Assembly: GCA_052246295.1 (NCBI GenBank)
Contig: JBQQCO010000006.1
Source of the DNA: Piscibacillus sp052246295
GTDB lineage: Bacteria > Bacillota > Bacilli > Bacillales > Alkalibacillaceae
Reading direction: 5' to 3' (one strand)
Length of the DNA: 64,000 nucleotides
The notes beneath the pieces were generated by a model, which did not search any database, was not told where the DNA came from, and saw nothing but the letters and a program-made list of their open reading frames with translations. Within the stretch, counting starts at the first letter, position 1; the number at the start of each line of letters is the position of its first letter. Position numbers and translations under genes: made by a program. Shown piece by piece: positions 53,101-61,745 of this stretch.

Positions 53101-54583
53101 CATTATAAGCATCAACTAAACCTGCACCAAAACCATTGTTTGGAGATTCTGGATAATCACCATTAGTTAATGGCGTTGCTGTTGACATTAAGATTTCTTC
53201 AAGATCATCAACAGACAAGCTAGCATTTGCTTCTAGTAATAATGCTGCCACACCAGAAACTGCTGGTCCTGACATTGATGTTCCGTTCCAACCGCCTTCA
53301 TATCCATCACCTGGAACTGAAGAACGGATGTTTACACCTGGAGCAGAAATATCAGGCTTAATCTCATCATAAGGAGATGGACCTTCTAACGAGAAGCTTG
53401 CTAGGTTATTATCACTATCAGTCGCACCAGTTGCAAACGATTCAGGATAGTTTGCTGGTACAGCTACTGAACCTGGCCCACCAGGGTTTGTCAAAGTCGT
53501 ATTACCTGCTGAGAACTCAGGGAAAATCTCTGCAGCTCTCCAAGCAATAACAACATCACGATACCATTCGTCTAAACCAGGTCCACCACCCCAAGAGTTA
53601 TTGACAACATCTGGAGCTTTAGATACATCTCCACCTGGAGCTAATAGCCACTCACCACCGGCTAGAATATCAACATCGGAGCCACTACCGCCTGAATTAA
53701 ATATCTTAACGCCAATAAATTGAGCACCTGGTGCTACCCCAACTTGGTTAGAGCCGTCTGGTTCACTACCAACCATTGTACCTGTTACATGTGTACCATG
53801 ACCGTGATCATCATAAGCTTCTTCTTCACCATATACAGGATCATAGAAACTGTATGTGTGATCAACCTCATCCGTTGAAGCATCATATCCACGATACTTT
53901 TCTTTTAAAGCAGGGTGATCCCACTGAACACCTGTATCGAGGGCAGCCACTACAATACCTGTACCATCAATACCCATGTCCCATACACCTGGAGCATTAA
54001 CTTGTTCTACGTTCCATTCTACATTAGCAATCTCGGACTCAACCTGTTTTGCGTCTGAATCAATCGTTACGTTGTGTAATTGTCTAGTTTCGTTAGGTAA
54101 TAACTTTTCAACTTCGTTAAAAGAAGCCAACTTCTCAGCTACTTTTTTATTAGCTGTAACCGCAATTGCATTAACAATATGGTAAGAATGATAATTCTCC
54201 ACCATTCCAGCTTCCATTGCTTCTTCTAAGAAATTTTTAACATTGGCTTGTGAAATATCTGCGGTTGCTTTTAACTCTGAGATAACAGCTGAACGTTGCT
54301 GTAGCTCTGCGTTAAAAGAACTGATTCCTTGTTTCTGTGCTTTGTTCTTAGCTTCTCTTGCTACCTTTTGTACATCAGCCTTTTCATTAAACTTAACTAA
54401 AAATGTGACTTTTTCTTCTGAGTCAAATTCTTCTGTTAGACGATTACTCATCTTCTGTTGCATCGTTTTGTTTGAGTCATTCATAGAAGTTGATACATTA
54501 CCTGTTTCCGCAAATAACATGCTCGGCATTGCCATCGTCCACACTAAAGTTAGTGAAACGATGATCTTAACCCATCTAGACAA
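50171..54583 (-). CDS. bpr: Bacillopeptidase F-like S8 serine protease with Lys-Gly tail
   Basis: About 1470 residues, secreted. In order: signal peptide (about 1-25), I9 propeptide, S8 catalytic domain with Asp216 (LDTGVQW), His262 (GHGTHVTG) and Ser436 (NGTSMSGP). Then comes a jelly-roll/MAM-like domain ending GWYIDDVSL, two carboxypeptidase-regulatory-like beta modules, Ig-like repeats and a final tail of about 50 residues of Gly-Lys repeats. The catalytic core resembles B. subtilis Bpr. The TTG at 54583 is 7-8 bases from GGAGGAGG; family N termini agree. DNA for the tail is a near-hexanucleotide repeat. Confidence 0.92.
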   Translation of the reverse strand: MSRWVKIIVSLTLVWTMAMPSMLFAETGNVSTSMNDSNKTMQQKMSNRLTEEFDSEEKVTFLVKFNEKADVQKVAREAKNKAQKQGISSFNAELQQRSAVISELKATADISQANVKNFLEEAMEAGMVENYHSYHIVNAIAVTANKKVAEKLASFNEVEKLLPNETRQLHNVTIDSDAKQVESEIANVEWNVEQVNAPGVWDMGIDGTGIVVAALDTGVQWDHPALKEKYRGYDASTDEVDHTYSFYDPVYGEEEAYDDHGHGTHVTGTMVGSEPDGSNQVGVAPGAQFIGVKIFNSGGSGSDVDILAGGEWLLAPGGDVSKAPDVVNNSWGGGPGLDEWYRDVVIAWRAAEIFPEFSAGNTTLTNPGGPGSVAVPANYPESFATGATDSDNNLASFSLEGPSPYDEIKPDISAPGVNIRSSVPGDGYEGGWNGTSMSGPAVSGVAALLLEANASLSVDDLEEILMSTATPLTNGDYPESPNNGFGAGLVDAYNAVSSVMDGLGTIEGSVTMDGEDEEAPTFEHDAPEQAFSEMDLDLSIQASDNVSVTSVEVNYVNENGDENSVEAIRADGNFKSGVYEATIPGEDVLEGELTYTITVSDFGGNDVVSDEYTVSIDSGITVGYSADFEGPAIGWQLYGDNISWERGEPTSGPGEAVSGENVYATNLSGDYNNSENSTLLMPPIDLPDGDSFLQFESWYNIESGWDYGNVFISQDMENWESLLQLTGDDEAWNTVELDLSEYAGERVYIAFNLDSDSIITREGWYIDDVSLTDTSIGGNQASIQPKTLIDKAKKDAPEVDPSKIEPLMEQPSSDSLELNKEVSNLPLAAQVSVLESGKSVNTNPADGSFSFVHPAGEFTVVAEAYGFASEEQSVNLEADETETANFVLEELPQATLSGQVTSANSGDPVEGATLLLVEDANVDPVQTDANGNYDLTAYEGTYTLKVYAQGFHGDEFEVNLDGDQELDIELEPMFTYPGGEIGYDDGTAENARAFYDAGNKWAVKMSLPEGEEEAIVTDGVFQFHGTDWPNPGGTDFAVEVWDASGSDGLPGEKLAGPIDAEAIRDLDEWTVVDLREYNIQVSGDFYMVYVQTGANPNVPGLATDESSPNAERSYQSVGGTWSQSPADEGNYMIRARVDYAVEDVQITNPSSGLITNDTEVTVEGTASPTTTVSLENNGEEVAEVEIGDDGQFSVPVQLEEGDNNLQAINLVNGEQANESDVVTVTLDTAAPELSIDNPGDGDKLNGETVTVEGQVSDDHLDYVEVNGQPADVEDGHYSKRIILEEGENVIEVKAFDLAGNSSSETIEVEADYTAPEVENLTPTEDQTVEAGETVIIEFDSESGLDARFSILMPLTFGIQNATELPMLETEDGHYIGYWTAPKGLEADGAVIQVTATDDFGNKTTKLAEGKITVVQDDGNGNGKGKGKGKGKDKGKDKGKGKGKGNGKGLGKGKSNGKDLGLGIGPIMFGN

Positions 54584-54865
54584 TGAATTTCCTCCTCCCA
54601 ATTTTAGAAAAAATTCTGCCAGATCTTGGTGTAATGCAACTTCCCCCCTTTCACCTTTATTTATCTAATGTAGAATCTTGATTGTTAGTGTTAATATTAA
54701 AGAAATGAGAACTAAAATATTGTCAGAAAATGTCGAATTTTACACCTAAAAATTATAAATGATTACTAAGTATTGGTTGTTGTTACTACTTTTAGTAAAC
54801 TTGTCCTAACTGGCTTAGAACTAAGTAACTAAATCAACAACAAATGAATGATTATTCGGAAAAAT

Positions 54866-54895
54866 TTGACTAAAATGAACTAGCCTTTTTATACT
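54866..54895 (+). promoter_or_regulatory. Sigma-A-like promoter in the 400-base gap 54584-54983
   Basis: TTGACT (54866-54871), 18-base spacer, TATACT (54890-54895), about 90 bases before the decayed ATPase gene. The rest of the gap is AT-rich, with no ORF, RNA gene or strong hairpin that I can see. Confidence 0.6.
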
Positions 54896-54983
54896 TAGTT
54901 TACATTTCTTAATCATTAATAAGTCTTAAAGGCTTCTTTACTTCCTTTTTATGTAAAATGACGGTCATAAAGTTGGTGTTAAT

Positions 54984-55761
54984 ATGCTTCTAAAAAGAAT
55001 TGAAAAATCTAGGAATTATAAGAAACAAGAGTTCCCGTTTAATTTATCCCTGTTCATTGAGTTTGAAAATATTAACTTCCATTCGCCAATCACTTTAATA
55101 GTAGGAGAAAACGGAACCGGGAAATCTACATTATTAGAATTAATTGCCTATCATGCAGAGTTAATTCAGATTAACGGTGAACATATGGATCTTGATGACC
55201 GATTTAATAGCGTGAAAGAACTTACACCATATTTTAAATTGATATGGAACTACAAAAATAAAAGCGGTTTCTTCTTTCAAGCGGAAAGTCTCACATCTTT
55301 TATGGATGATATTAAACACCGAAGAGAAGATCTAGAGCGGGATTATAATGAAATTAAAAGACGGGATCCGAATAGCTTAGAAATCTTGCCTTATGCACGA
55401 AATTTGCATGATTTAAAACAACTATATGGAGATGGCTTGGAGACACAATCTCATGGGGAGAGTTTCCTATCTCTATTTCAAGCTAGATTTCGTCCTAATA
55501 GTTTATATGTATTAGACGAACCTGAATCACCATTATCACCAATCAAGCAGCTATCATTAATTTCTATGATTAAAGATGGCGGATGCAGGATGTCAATTTA
55601 TTATTGCAACGCATTCACCTATGTTAATGGCTTTACCTGGGGCAGATATTTTTGAACTTCAAGGCGGCCAATTTCATTTAACTCATTATGATTAACTTGA
55701 ACATGTTCAAATTACAAAACAATTTTTGGATAACCCAGAGAGGTTTTTAAGACATTTATAA
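54984..55761 (+). pseudogene. AAA-type ATPase (YjjK/SMC-like small ATPase family), frameshifted and nonsense-mutated
   Basis: The intact part has VGENGTGKSTLLE (Walker A, about 40-52), SHGESFLSLF (signature) and LYVLDEPESPLSP (Walker B), as in single-domain ATPases of the AAA_15/AAA_21 kind. Near 55578 an extra G shifts the frame: the lost frame continues DAGCQFIIATHSPMLMALPGADIFELQGG and so on. A TAA then interrupts HYD-(stop)-LEHVQITKQFL, and the natural end (FLRHL) is at 55761. Two independent lesions make sequencing error an unlikely sole cause. The promoter (54866-54895) is still present. Confidence 0.85.
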
Positions 55762-55773
55762 GGGGGAATCTTT

Positions 55774-56373
55774 ATGAAAAAAATATTATTAACTGGTTTT
55801 GAGCCATTTTTAGACTTCAAAACAAACCCAACGATGGAAGTGGCTAAATACTTAGATGGTAAAACAATTAATAACTATGAGGTCACGAGTCGAGTTTTTT
55901 CAGTCGATTTTAATCAAAGTGGTCGAGAAATGCTTAATGCGATTGAAGAGGAAAGTCCTGATGTCGTTGTAGCGTTAGGACTAGCAGGAAATCGGAGGCA
56001 TATAACGCCTGAGAGAATCGCGATTAATTGTAATGATGGGCCTAAAGATAATAGAGGGTATAAACCAAATGGAGAGAAGGTTTTCGAGGATGGCCCTGAT
56101 GCATATTTCTCAACACTACCGATTTACGAAATGGTTGATTCTATGAAACGGAATGGTTATCCCGCTTCAATTTCGAATAGTGCTGGTACTTACCTATGCA
56201 ATAACGTTATGTATCACGCCTTACATCATGCTAAAACAAGCAACTTGAGTTATCGTGCTGGTTTTATTCATATTCCGCCTTCCTATGAAATGGCTATTAA
56301 ACAACCACAATTAGCTAGCTGGTCGCAACATGACTTAAATATTGCAATTGAATATTGTTTACAGCAATTATAG
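55774..56373 (+). CDS. pcp: Pyroglutamyl-peptidase I
   Basis: A 199-residue cysteine peptidase removing N-terminal pyroglutamate. LTGFEPFLDFKTNP is the conserved front, ITPERIAIN carries the catalytic Glu, SAGTYLCNNVMYH the catalytic Cys (about 144) and GFIHIPP the His (about 168). GGGGG precedes the ATG. Functionally it links to the pxpBAC operon, since 5-oxoproline is its product, though the genes are about 8 kb apart. Confidence 0.95.
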   Translation: MKKILLTGFEPFLDFKTNPTMEVAKYLDGKTINNYEVTSRVFSVDFNQSGREMLNAIEEESPDVVVALGLAGNRRHITPERIAINCNDGPKDNRGYKPNGEKVFEDGPDAYFSTLPIYEMVDSMKRNGYPASISNSAGTYLCNNVMYHALHHAKTSNLSYRAGFIHIPPSYEMAIKQPQLASWSQHDLNIAIEYCLQQL

Positions 56374-56380
56374 AAAAATA

Positions 56381-56436
56381 AAAAATGCCACCATTACATT
56401 AAGATTAACTTTAAGTAATGGTTGGCATTCTATTTT
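56381..56436. terminator. Bidirectional terminator between pcp and the PgpA-type gene
   Basis: A long stem beginning AAAAATGCCA and closing TTGGCATTC.TATTTTT, with internal CATTAC/GTAATG pairing. Confidence 0.85.
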
Positions 56437-56444
56437 TATGAAGC

Positions 56445-57002
56445 CTATAATCGATCTTCTTCATCACGTATAATTAAATCTTCGTCCGTCATTCCATCTA
56501 ATAAATCTCTATGTCTATGTGCAATTCTACTTGAAGCATTCGCAGCAATACTTCCAACAATATCATCTAAAAATGTATGGCACTGTTCTCCTTCTTTCGT
56601 ATCTAACCTCTCAATAACGCCTACTTTCTGTTTATCTAAATGACCATAAGTGGTTACTGCAATGCTTCCATAACCTAGTGCAGCTCCTAACGCTATCGTT
56701 TCATCCACTCCAAATAACCCTTCATCTTTAGCTATTAAGGATTGCAGTGGCTCTGAAAGCATACCTTTTTCTGCTAATACGTCTAGTTCTACTCCGACTA
56801 ATATCGCATGTTGTATTTCCCTTTTTTCTAACACACGATCTACACTCTCTATACAATCGTCAATTGTTAAAGTTGAATGATAAGGCTCTTGCATTAAATA
56901 AACAACTTCAGCTATATCACGAATGGTTACTCCACGTTCAACTAAACGTTCACGTGCTGCCTTTTCAATATCTTTACTATTTATATGTGAGTAAACGGTC
57001 AT
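56445..57002 (-). CDS. Phosphatidylglycerophosphatase A family protein (YutG-like)
   Basis: About 185 residues of the PgpA domain: ERGVTIRDIAEVVYLMQEP near the front, LVGVELDVLAEKGML, and YGHLDKQKVG..HTFLDDIVGSIAANASSRIAHR with the acidic and His cluster of the active site. It likely dephosphorylates phosphatidylglycerophosphate or a related lipid. GGGGG lies 7 bases before the ATG at 57002; an ATG six bases upstream is too close. Confidence 0.9.
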   Translation of the reverse strand: MTVYSHINSKDIEKAARERLVERGVTIRDIAEVVYLMQEPYHSTLTIDDCIESVDRVLEKREIQHAILVGVELDVLAEKGMLSEPLQSLIAKDEGLFGVDETIALGAALGYGSIAVTTYGHLDKQKVGVIERLDTKEGEQCHTFLDDIVGSIAANASSRIAHRHRDLLDGMTDEDLIIRDEEDRL

Positions 57003-57177
57003 AATCATTCCCCCTTATATTATTATATCACTGGACTTAGTGAAGTTTGAATAATTTATCTCATTATTCTGAATAAAGTAAGTGATGCCTTAACATTAGA
57101 TATATACTTAAAATATGATAGAATTATTTTGAAAGTTCTTTACTCAACAAGCGATGTAGCATATGGAGGTTTTAATA

Positions 57178-57903
57178 TTGGGTAGACAGGGTACGATGTT
57201 GGATAAGGAAATTGAAAGTGAATATCTTAATGAAACATTAGTCGTAAAAATTTATAAACCAGAGAACTTCTCACCTCTGTATAAGTATCACATTTGTATC
57301 ATGCAAGATGGTGATGATTACTATCAGTTAGGTAGAGCAGCAACGTTCAGTGACCGATTACACAGTCAAGATGAAATTGAAAATACAATTTTCGCTGGCA
57401 TTCATTATAAAGATCGTTATGATCGCTGGGATAAATATCATCCAGATGGCGAAAATAACGAAGCTTATATAAAATTTTTAGTCTTTGAAGTTGTACCTTT
57501 ACTTGATAAGGAATTGCCAAGTTACCACGTAGGTTCAACTCGTGTATTAATGGGAAGCTCTCTTGGTGGTACCTTATCCTTAATGACTGCAATTAAATAT
57601 CCAAATAATTTTGGTAAAGTCATTATGCAGTCACCTTACGTAGACGAAAAAGTTATTAAAGCAGTTGAGAATTCAGATGAAATATCAAATATGACCATAT
57701 ATCATACTATTGGCTTAGATGAATCTGAAGTCCCTACAACAAAAGGCGATCGAGATGATTTCTTAACTCCAAATCGTCAATTACACGAACATCTAAACAA
57801 TAAAGTTTCAGATTATACTTACAAGGAACTAGAGGGTAAACACACTTGGAAGCAATGGCAAAAAGATCTACCAAATGCCATTAAGAAAATTTTTGGTAAT
57901 TGA
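57178..57903 (+). CDS. yjcH: Alpha/beta hydrolase, putative esterase (YjcH)
   Basis: About 241 residues of the putative esterase/enterochelin-esterase fold: ICIMQDGDDYYQLGR, GIHYKDRYDRW, LMGSSLGGTLSL with the nucleophilic Ser, and LEGKHTWKQW with the His. Adjacency to yjcG and yjcF homologues matches B. subtilis order. The start is a TTG at 57178 with GGAGG 8 bases upstream. Substrate unknown. Confidence 0.87.
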   Translation: MGRQGTMLDKEIESEYLNETLVVKIYKPENFSPLYKYHICIMQDGDDYYQLGRAATFSDRLHSQDEIENTIFAGIHYKDRYDRWDKYHPDGENNEAYIKFLVFEVVPLLDKELPSYHVGSTRVLMGSSLGGTLSLMTAIKYPNNFGKVIMQSPYVDEKVIKAVENSDEISNMTIYHTIGLDESEVPTTKGDRDDFLTPNRQLHEHLNNKVSDYTYKELEGKHTWKQWQKDLPNAIKKIFGN

Positions 57904-57997
57904 GTCTAATGATTGAGGAAAAATCTAACGTTTTTTTGTTATAATAAGAATTAGACTTTGTAGATACGCTGAGTTTTAAATATTAGGAGGGATTTAG

Positions 57998-58516
57998 ATG
58001 TCAACATTAAATTACGGAATCGCAATATTTCCATCTAAAGAAATTCAAGATGTAGCTAACTCATACAGAAAAAGATATGACCCAAGATATAATAAAATTC
58101 CACCGCATATTACATTAAAGGAACGTTTTGAAGCGACAACAGATGAGATTAAAGATATAACTACCGAACTTGAAAAAATCGCGAGTGAAACAGACCCATT
58201 TGATATTGAAATTAAAAAAGTAAGTTCGTTTAGTCCAGTAACAAATACTGTATATTTAAAAGTAGAACCACATGATACACTATCAACATTAAATCAAAAG
58301 ATGAATGAAGGTATTTTCTCAGAATCACAACAATTTGCGTTTGTTCCTCATATTACAATCAGCCAAGATCTATCAGAGGACGAGCACTCAGACGTGTATG
58401 GTAGTATGAGAATGTTAGAATTTGACTTACAAGACCATATTGACCGCTTCCAATTACTATACCAGTTAGAAGATGGGTCTTGGACAGTGTTTGAGACTTT
58501 TAAGTTAGGACGTTAA
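57998..58516 (+). CDS. yjcG: 2H phosphoesterase, 2'-5' RNA ligase family (YjcG)
   Basis: A 172-residue 2H-superfamily protein. Both HxT motifs are present, PPHITLK and VPHITIS, separated by about 80 residues, giving a two-lobed active site that acts on cyclic nucleotides or RNA ends. AGGAGGG precedes the ATG. Its product's exact substrate is unknown in B. subtilis as well. Confidence 0.9.
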   Translation: MSTLNYGIAIFPSKEIQDVANSYRKRYDPRYNKIPPHITLKERFEATTDEIKDITTELEKIASETDPFDIEIKKVSSFSPVTNTVYLKVEPHDTLSTLNQKMNEGIFSESQQFAFVPHITISQDLSEDEHSDVYGSMRMLEFDLQDHIDRFQLLYQLEDGSWTVFETFKLGR

Positions 58517-58519
58517 ATT

Positions 58520-58945
58520 ATGAATGTTGTACAAGTGAAAATTGAATCACAAATGAAAGATGCTTATCATGTTCGATCAGAAGTGTTTATAAACGAACAA
58601 AATGTTCCACCTGAAATCGAAGTTGACGAACATGAATCAGATGCCATTCATTTTGTAGGTTACTTAGAAGAAGAGCCGATTGCAGCTAGTCGTCTAAGAA
58701 CAGTCGATGACTACTGTAAACTTGAGAGAATTTGTGTATTAAAAGAATACCGTGGAAAGCATTACGGCATTCAAATGATACAAGAGATGGAAAAATATTT
58801 AGCAGACCATCAAATTAATAAAGCAAAACTAAACGCACAAACTCACGCAGAACAATTTTATAAACGTTTAGGATACGAAACTATATCTGATGAATTTATG
58901 GATGCTGGTATACCACATGTAACAATGGTTAAAGAGCTAAGCTGA
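58520..58945 (+). CDS. yjcF: GNAT family N-acetyltransferase (YjcF)
   Basis: A 141-residue acetyltransferase. RSEVFINEQNVPPEIEVDEHE opens the fold; KLERICVLKEYRGKHYGIQMI carries the acetyl-CoA-binding loop; AEQFYKRLGYETIS is the C-terminal motif. Three bases separate it from yjcG, so both are one operon. Its stop codon lies inside the terminator stem. Confidence 0.9.
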   Translation: MNVVQVKIESQMKDAYHVRSEVFINEQNVPPEIEVDEHESDAIHFVGYLEEEPIAASRLRTVDDYCKLERICVLKEYRGKHYGIQMIQEMEKYLADHQINKAKLNAQTHAEQFYKRLGYETISDEFMDAGIPHVTMVKELS

Positions 58946-58970
58946 CGGTACTATACCGTCAGTTTTTTTT
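58942..58970 (+). terminator. Terminator of yjcHGF
   Basis: CTGACGGTA pairs with TACCGTCAG around a 3-nt loop, followed by eight T. Confidence 0.95.
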
Positions 58971-59048
58971 ATTTATAAGTATATTATTATTCGCCCTTGA
59001 CCATAATGGATAGAAGAGTGTGCAATACTATTCAGGATGGTGAATCTA

Positions 59049-59720
59049 ATGGATTTTGTAAGAATCCTAGTTGAGAGCTTAGCGGGATTTGCTGCACTTT
59101 TCGCTCTGACTAAAGTTCTAGGAAAGTCTCAAATCACACAAATTACGGCTTTTGATTTCATAGCTGCATTGGTCTTAGGGGAGCTAGTTGGCAATGGACT
59201 TTATGATCCTGAAGTTGGAATAACGCAAGTACTATTTGCTGTAACAATATGGGGAATCCTAATTTACGTAACAGAATGGCTTACACAAAAATATAGGCGA
59301 ACACGTTCAGTATTAGAGGGAAGCCCAGCCATCGTGATAAGAAGAGGGCAAATACAACGAGATGTCATGAAGAAAAACAAACTAGATGTTAATCAATTAA
59401 TGCATTTGCTTAGGGATAAAGACATTTTTTCTATTCAAGAAGTTGAATATGCAATTTTTGAAACGAATGGATCCATTAATGTACTTAAAAAATATATTCA
59501 TCAAGCACCTACAAATGAATTTTTTAACGCAGCTCCTAAAGAAGTTGTATTACCCATTTCTATTATTACAGATGGAGAACTTATAAATGAAAATTTAAAA
59601 GAAATTGAATGGGACGAACAACAGGTACTCGATGAGATAAATAAACAAGGCTTAACAGTAAAAGAAGTAATGTATGCAGAATATAACAAAGAGGAAGGAC
59701 TGTATGTGATGCCATACTAG
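59049..59720 (+). CDS. DUF421 family membrane protein (YetF-like)
   Basis: About 223 residues: three TM helices (about 1-85, with ALTKVLGKSQITQITAFDFIAALVLGE), then the conserved cytoplasmic DUF421 domain with LEGSPAIVIRRGQI and KLDVNQLMHLLRDKDIFSIQEVEYAIFETNG. Such proteins are common in spore formers and include germination-linked members. I start at the ATG at 59049, after AGGATGGTGA. It ends tail to tail with the next gene (4-bp overlap). Confidence 0.9.
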   Translation: MDFVRILVESLAGFAALFALTKVLGKSQITQITAFDFIAALVLGELVGNGLYDPEVGITQVLFAVTIWGILIYVTEWLTQKYRRTRSVLEGSPAIVIRRGQIQRDVMKKNKLDVNQLMHLLRDKDIFSIQEVEYAIFETNGSINVLKKYIHQAPTNEFFNAAPKEVVLPISIITDGELINENLKEIEWDEQQVLDEINKQGLTVKEVMYAEYNKEEGLYVMPY

Positions 59721-60625
59721 CGTCCTTCCTCTTTATTTATCTTAAACATCCAGCGAAAATGCTGAATGTAGTGATTAACCTTACCCTGATTAATGAGCGC
59801 TGTAACATAGGCAGTCGTTGCTGTTCTATAAAGTAAGAATGGGCTTAATGTATCACTCTTTACACCCATTTCATTACAAATGCATGAAACCAGCTCCTCA
59901 TGTGAAATAGCTTGTCTATCAGATATGATACAGTAAACTTTATGAAGTAATTTCTTATGATATTCTATATTTTTATCCAATGTCTTTATAAAATTTCTTT
60001 CAAATTTACCATGTCCCGGAATCGCACCATCTACTTGGACCTTTTTTAATTTTTCTAAACTAACCAAAGTTTGGTCAACACTAGTAATGTAAGGGATTTT
60101 ATGTTTTTCTAATTCCGTTTGTCCAAAATAGCTATCTGCTGCATATAAAATATGATTAACCTTAATGGCCATTTGATGATAACTATGACCAGGGGTTGCG
60201 ATTGTTTCAAACTCAAACCCATCTATTTTATGAAAACCTTCATCTACTTCAATATCTACTTCTACTGGTGGTCCTTCTAGAAACTTATTCCTCAGTTCAT
60301 CTATTGGATCATTTCCTGAAAAAAGATAGGTAGGCTCTAAGACGGGGTTAGCTAAAATGGCTGACTCAAAAGTTGGGGCCAGAACCTTCACATCATAATG
60401 TTTAACGAGATATGATGCTCCACCATAGTGATCGGCGTGGGCATGCGTAATAAAAAGATGGGTTAAAGGTAGTTGGTGTTCATCTAATTGTCGAACAACC
60501 TTACGTATGGCAGAACGATCAATGGCAGCATCAATTAGCATGCCCTGATTACCATTTAGTACGTACCCTACATTCACTGAACTTATAAATACATAACATT
60601 GGTCATTTAGCTGCTTCATTTCCAT
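59717..60625 (-). CDS. MBL fold metallo-hydrolase
   Basis: About 302 residues. THAHADHYGGASYL is the metal motif (HxHxDH), with an Asp in AADSYFGQTELEKH and a terminal His in IPGHGKFE; the C-terminal 90 residues form a winged-helix-like extension. Substrate unknown. AAGGAG is 9 bases before the ATG at 60625. Confidence 0.88.
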   Translation of the reverse strand: MEMKQLNDQCYVFISSVNVGYVLNGNQGMLIDAAIDRSAIRKVVRQLDEHQLPLTHLFITHAHADHYGGASYLVKHYDVKVLAPTFESAILANPVLEPTYLFSGNDPIDELRNKFLEGPPVEVDIEVDEGFHKIDGFEFETIATPGHSYHQMAIKVNHILYAADSYFGQTELEKHKIPYITSVDQTLVSLEKLKKVQVDGAIPGHGKFERNFIKTLDKNIEYHKKLLHKVYCIISDRQAISHEELVSCICNEMGVKSDTLSPFLLYRTATTAYVTALINQGKVNHYIQHFRWMFKINKEEGR

Positions 60626-60654
60626 CAATCATAACTCCTTAAATAAATATGTTA

Positions 60655-60930
60655 TTAGATTGATTCGCTAAAATGTTGACCCTTTCCTGTTATTTCTGAT
60701 AATTTATCTAAATTCGTTTCCGTATACTTTGATTGTTCCGATTGATAAAAATTAAGTTTTTGAACAGGCTTAATTTCAGTAAACTCATAATCATTCTTTT
60801 CACGCTTAATTTCTTGAAATTCTGCTCTAAAAACGCGTTCCAATGACAAGTTAGTTTTCTTAGCTCGAGAAATATGCCGGTTATGATATTGTCTATATTG
60901 ATGAAAATCAACAGGCGCAATGTAACCCAT
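60655..60930 (-). CDS. Small hypothetical protein
   Basis: A 91-residue, Tyr- and Glu-rich protein starting MGYIAPVDFHQYRQYHNRHI. No signal peptide, membrane helix or known domain. A near-perfect AAGGAGGAG site precedes the ATG, strong support that it is translated. It is 29 bases from the MBL gene, so they may be co-transcribed. Confidence 0.7.
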   Translation of the reverse strand: MGYIAPVDFHQYRQYHNRHISRAKKTNLSLERVFRAEFQEIKREKNDYEFTEIKPVQKLNFYQSEQSKYTETNLDKLSEITGKGQHFSESI

Positions 60931-61007
60931 AATTTCTCCTCCTTAATTATGCTTTACCCTCTTTTCTATTAAACTATTCGTTAAATTAATATAATATGTG
61001 ACCGTCT

Positions 61008-61181
61008 TTACTCATTAAACCAGCTTTCAAACTCTTTTCCGAATTTTTCAAGGTTGCTAATGTCTTCTGATAGCTTTTTCTCCCAATCTATTAAATATTG
61101 ATGCTCCTTCAATGATTTCTTCTCAGTAAGTTTACCGACTTCTAATAATATTTTCTCTAAATCATTCAACCATTTATTCAT
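61008..61181 (-). CDS. 57-residue acidic helical protein
   Basis: A small gene with AAGGAGGG five bases before the ATG. The product is almost entirely helical (NKWLNDLEKILLEVGK, then SLKEHQYLIDWEKKLSEDIS) and ends FGKEFESWFNE. No recognised family. It sits 77 bases upstream of the gene at 60655 and 65 bases after the stop of the gene at 61247, beyond that gene's terminator. Confidence 0.65.
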   Translation of the reverse strand: MNKWLNDLEKILLEVGKLTEKKSLKEHQYLIDWEKKLSEDISNLEKFGKEFESWFNE

Positions 61182-61200
61182 TTAAATCCCTCCTTATGTA

Positions 61201-61238
61201 AAGAAGAAAAGAACTCGTATGTTAAATACGAGTTCTTT
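61201..61238 (-). terminator. Terminator of the gene at 61247-61495
   Basis: A perfect 13-bp stem (61208-61220 with 61226-61238) and loop GTTAA, followed on the minus strand by TTTTCTTCTT. Confidence 0.9.
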
Positions 61239-61246
61239 ACACCTTA

Positions 61247-61495
61247 TTACATCCAAAAGAATGGTGGGCGACGATCTTGTTGATCATCGTCATGTTTCTC
61301 ATCTTCTTGGTCCTCCACCATTTCTTCCATAACCGGTTCTTCTGCTACATGTTCGTCTGACATTTCCATCTCTTCGTGTCGACGACGTCGTGGTCCAAAT
61401 AAAAAGTCACGATCACGTGTAGGACGTTCAAATACAACATTATCAGCTCTTACAACTAAATCATTCACACGAACTTCTTTTCTCTCATCTGCCAT
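61247..61495 (-). CDS. Acidic small protein, possibly spore-associated
   Basis: An 82-residue protein: an ordered start (VRVNDLVVRADNVVFERP), an Arg cluster (GPRRRRHEE), then a very acidic Met/Glu/Asp/Gln stretch and a hydrophobic ending PPFFWM. Its place beside coat genes and its low complexity suggest a spore coat or coat-morphogenesis role, unproven. GGGAG is 8 bases before the ATG at 61495. Confidence 0.65.
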   Translation of the reverse strand: MADERKEVRVNDLVVRADNVVFERPTRDRDFLFGPRRRRHEEMEMSDEHVAEEPVMEEMVEDQEDEKHDDDQQDRRPPFFWM

Positions 61496-61675
61496 ACCAT
61501 TCACTCCCTCTCTTACAGAATTACGTTAATAGTATATTCAACCAAACCTGTTCAGCATGGTCGCTTGCCCCACAATATGGAATTTAATCAATTTAAGTTT
61601 TGAACAATTACAAGTGCCTATTCCTAAATACATATGGTATGCCTAAAGAAAAAATAAAAAAACCATCAATTGCCC

Positions 61676-61704
61676 ACACCCATACATGGCATATGCATAG
61701 ATTA
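61676..61704 (+). promoter_or_regulatory. Sigma-K-like promoter of cotZ
   Basis: ACAC (61676-61679), a 16-base spacer and CATAGATTA (61696-61704) match the sigma-K consensus (AC, then CATANNNTA). It lies 41 bases before the coat protein start. Confidence 0.65.
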
Positions 61705-61745
61705 TTAACGTAAGTAGAGTCATACGACTAGAAAGGAGAATGACA

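Noticed and set aside
54243..54668. 141-codon plus-strand frame opposite the bacillopeptidase F-like start
   Set aside because: It is antisense to the signal peptide and propeptide, with no ribosome binding site.
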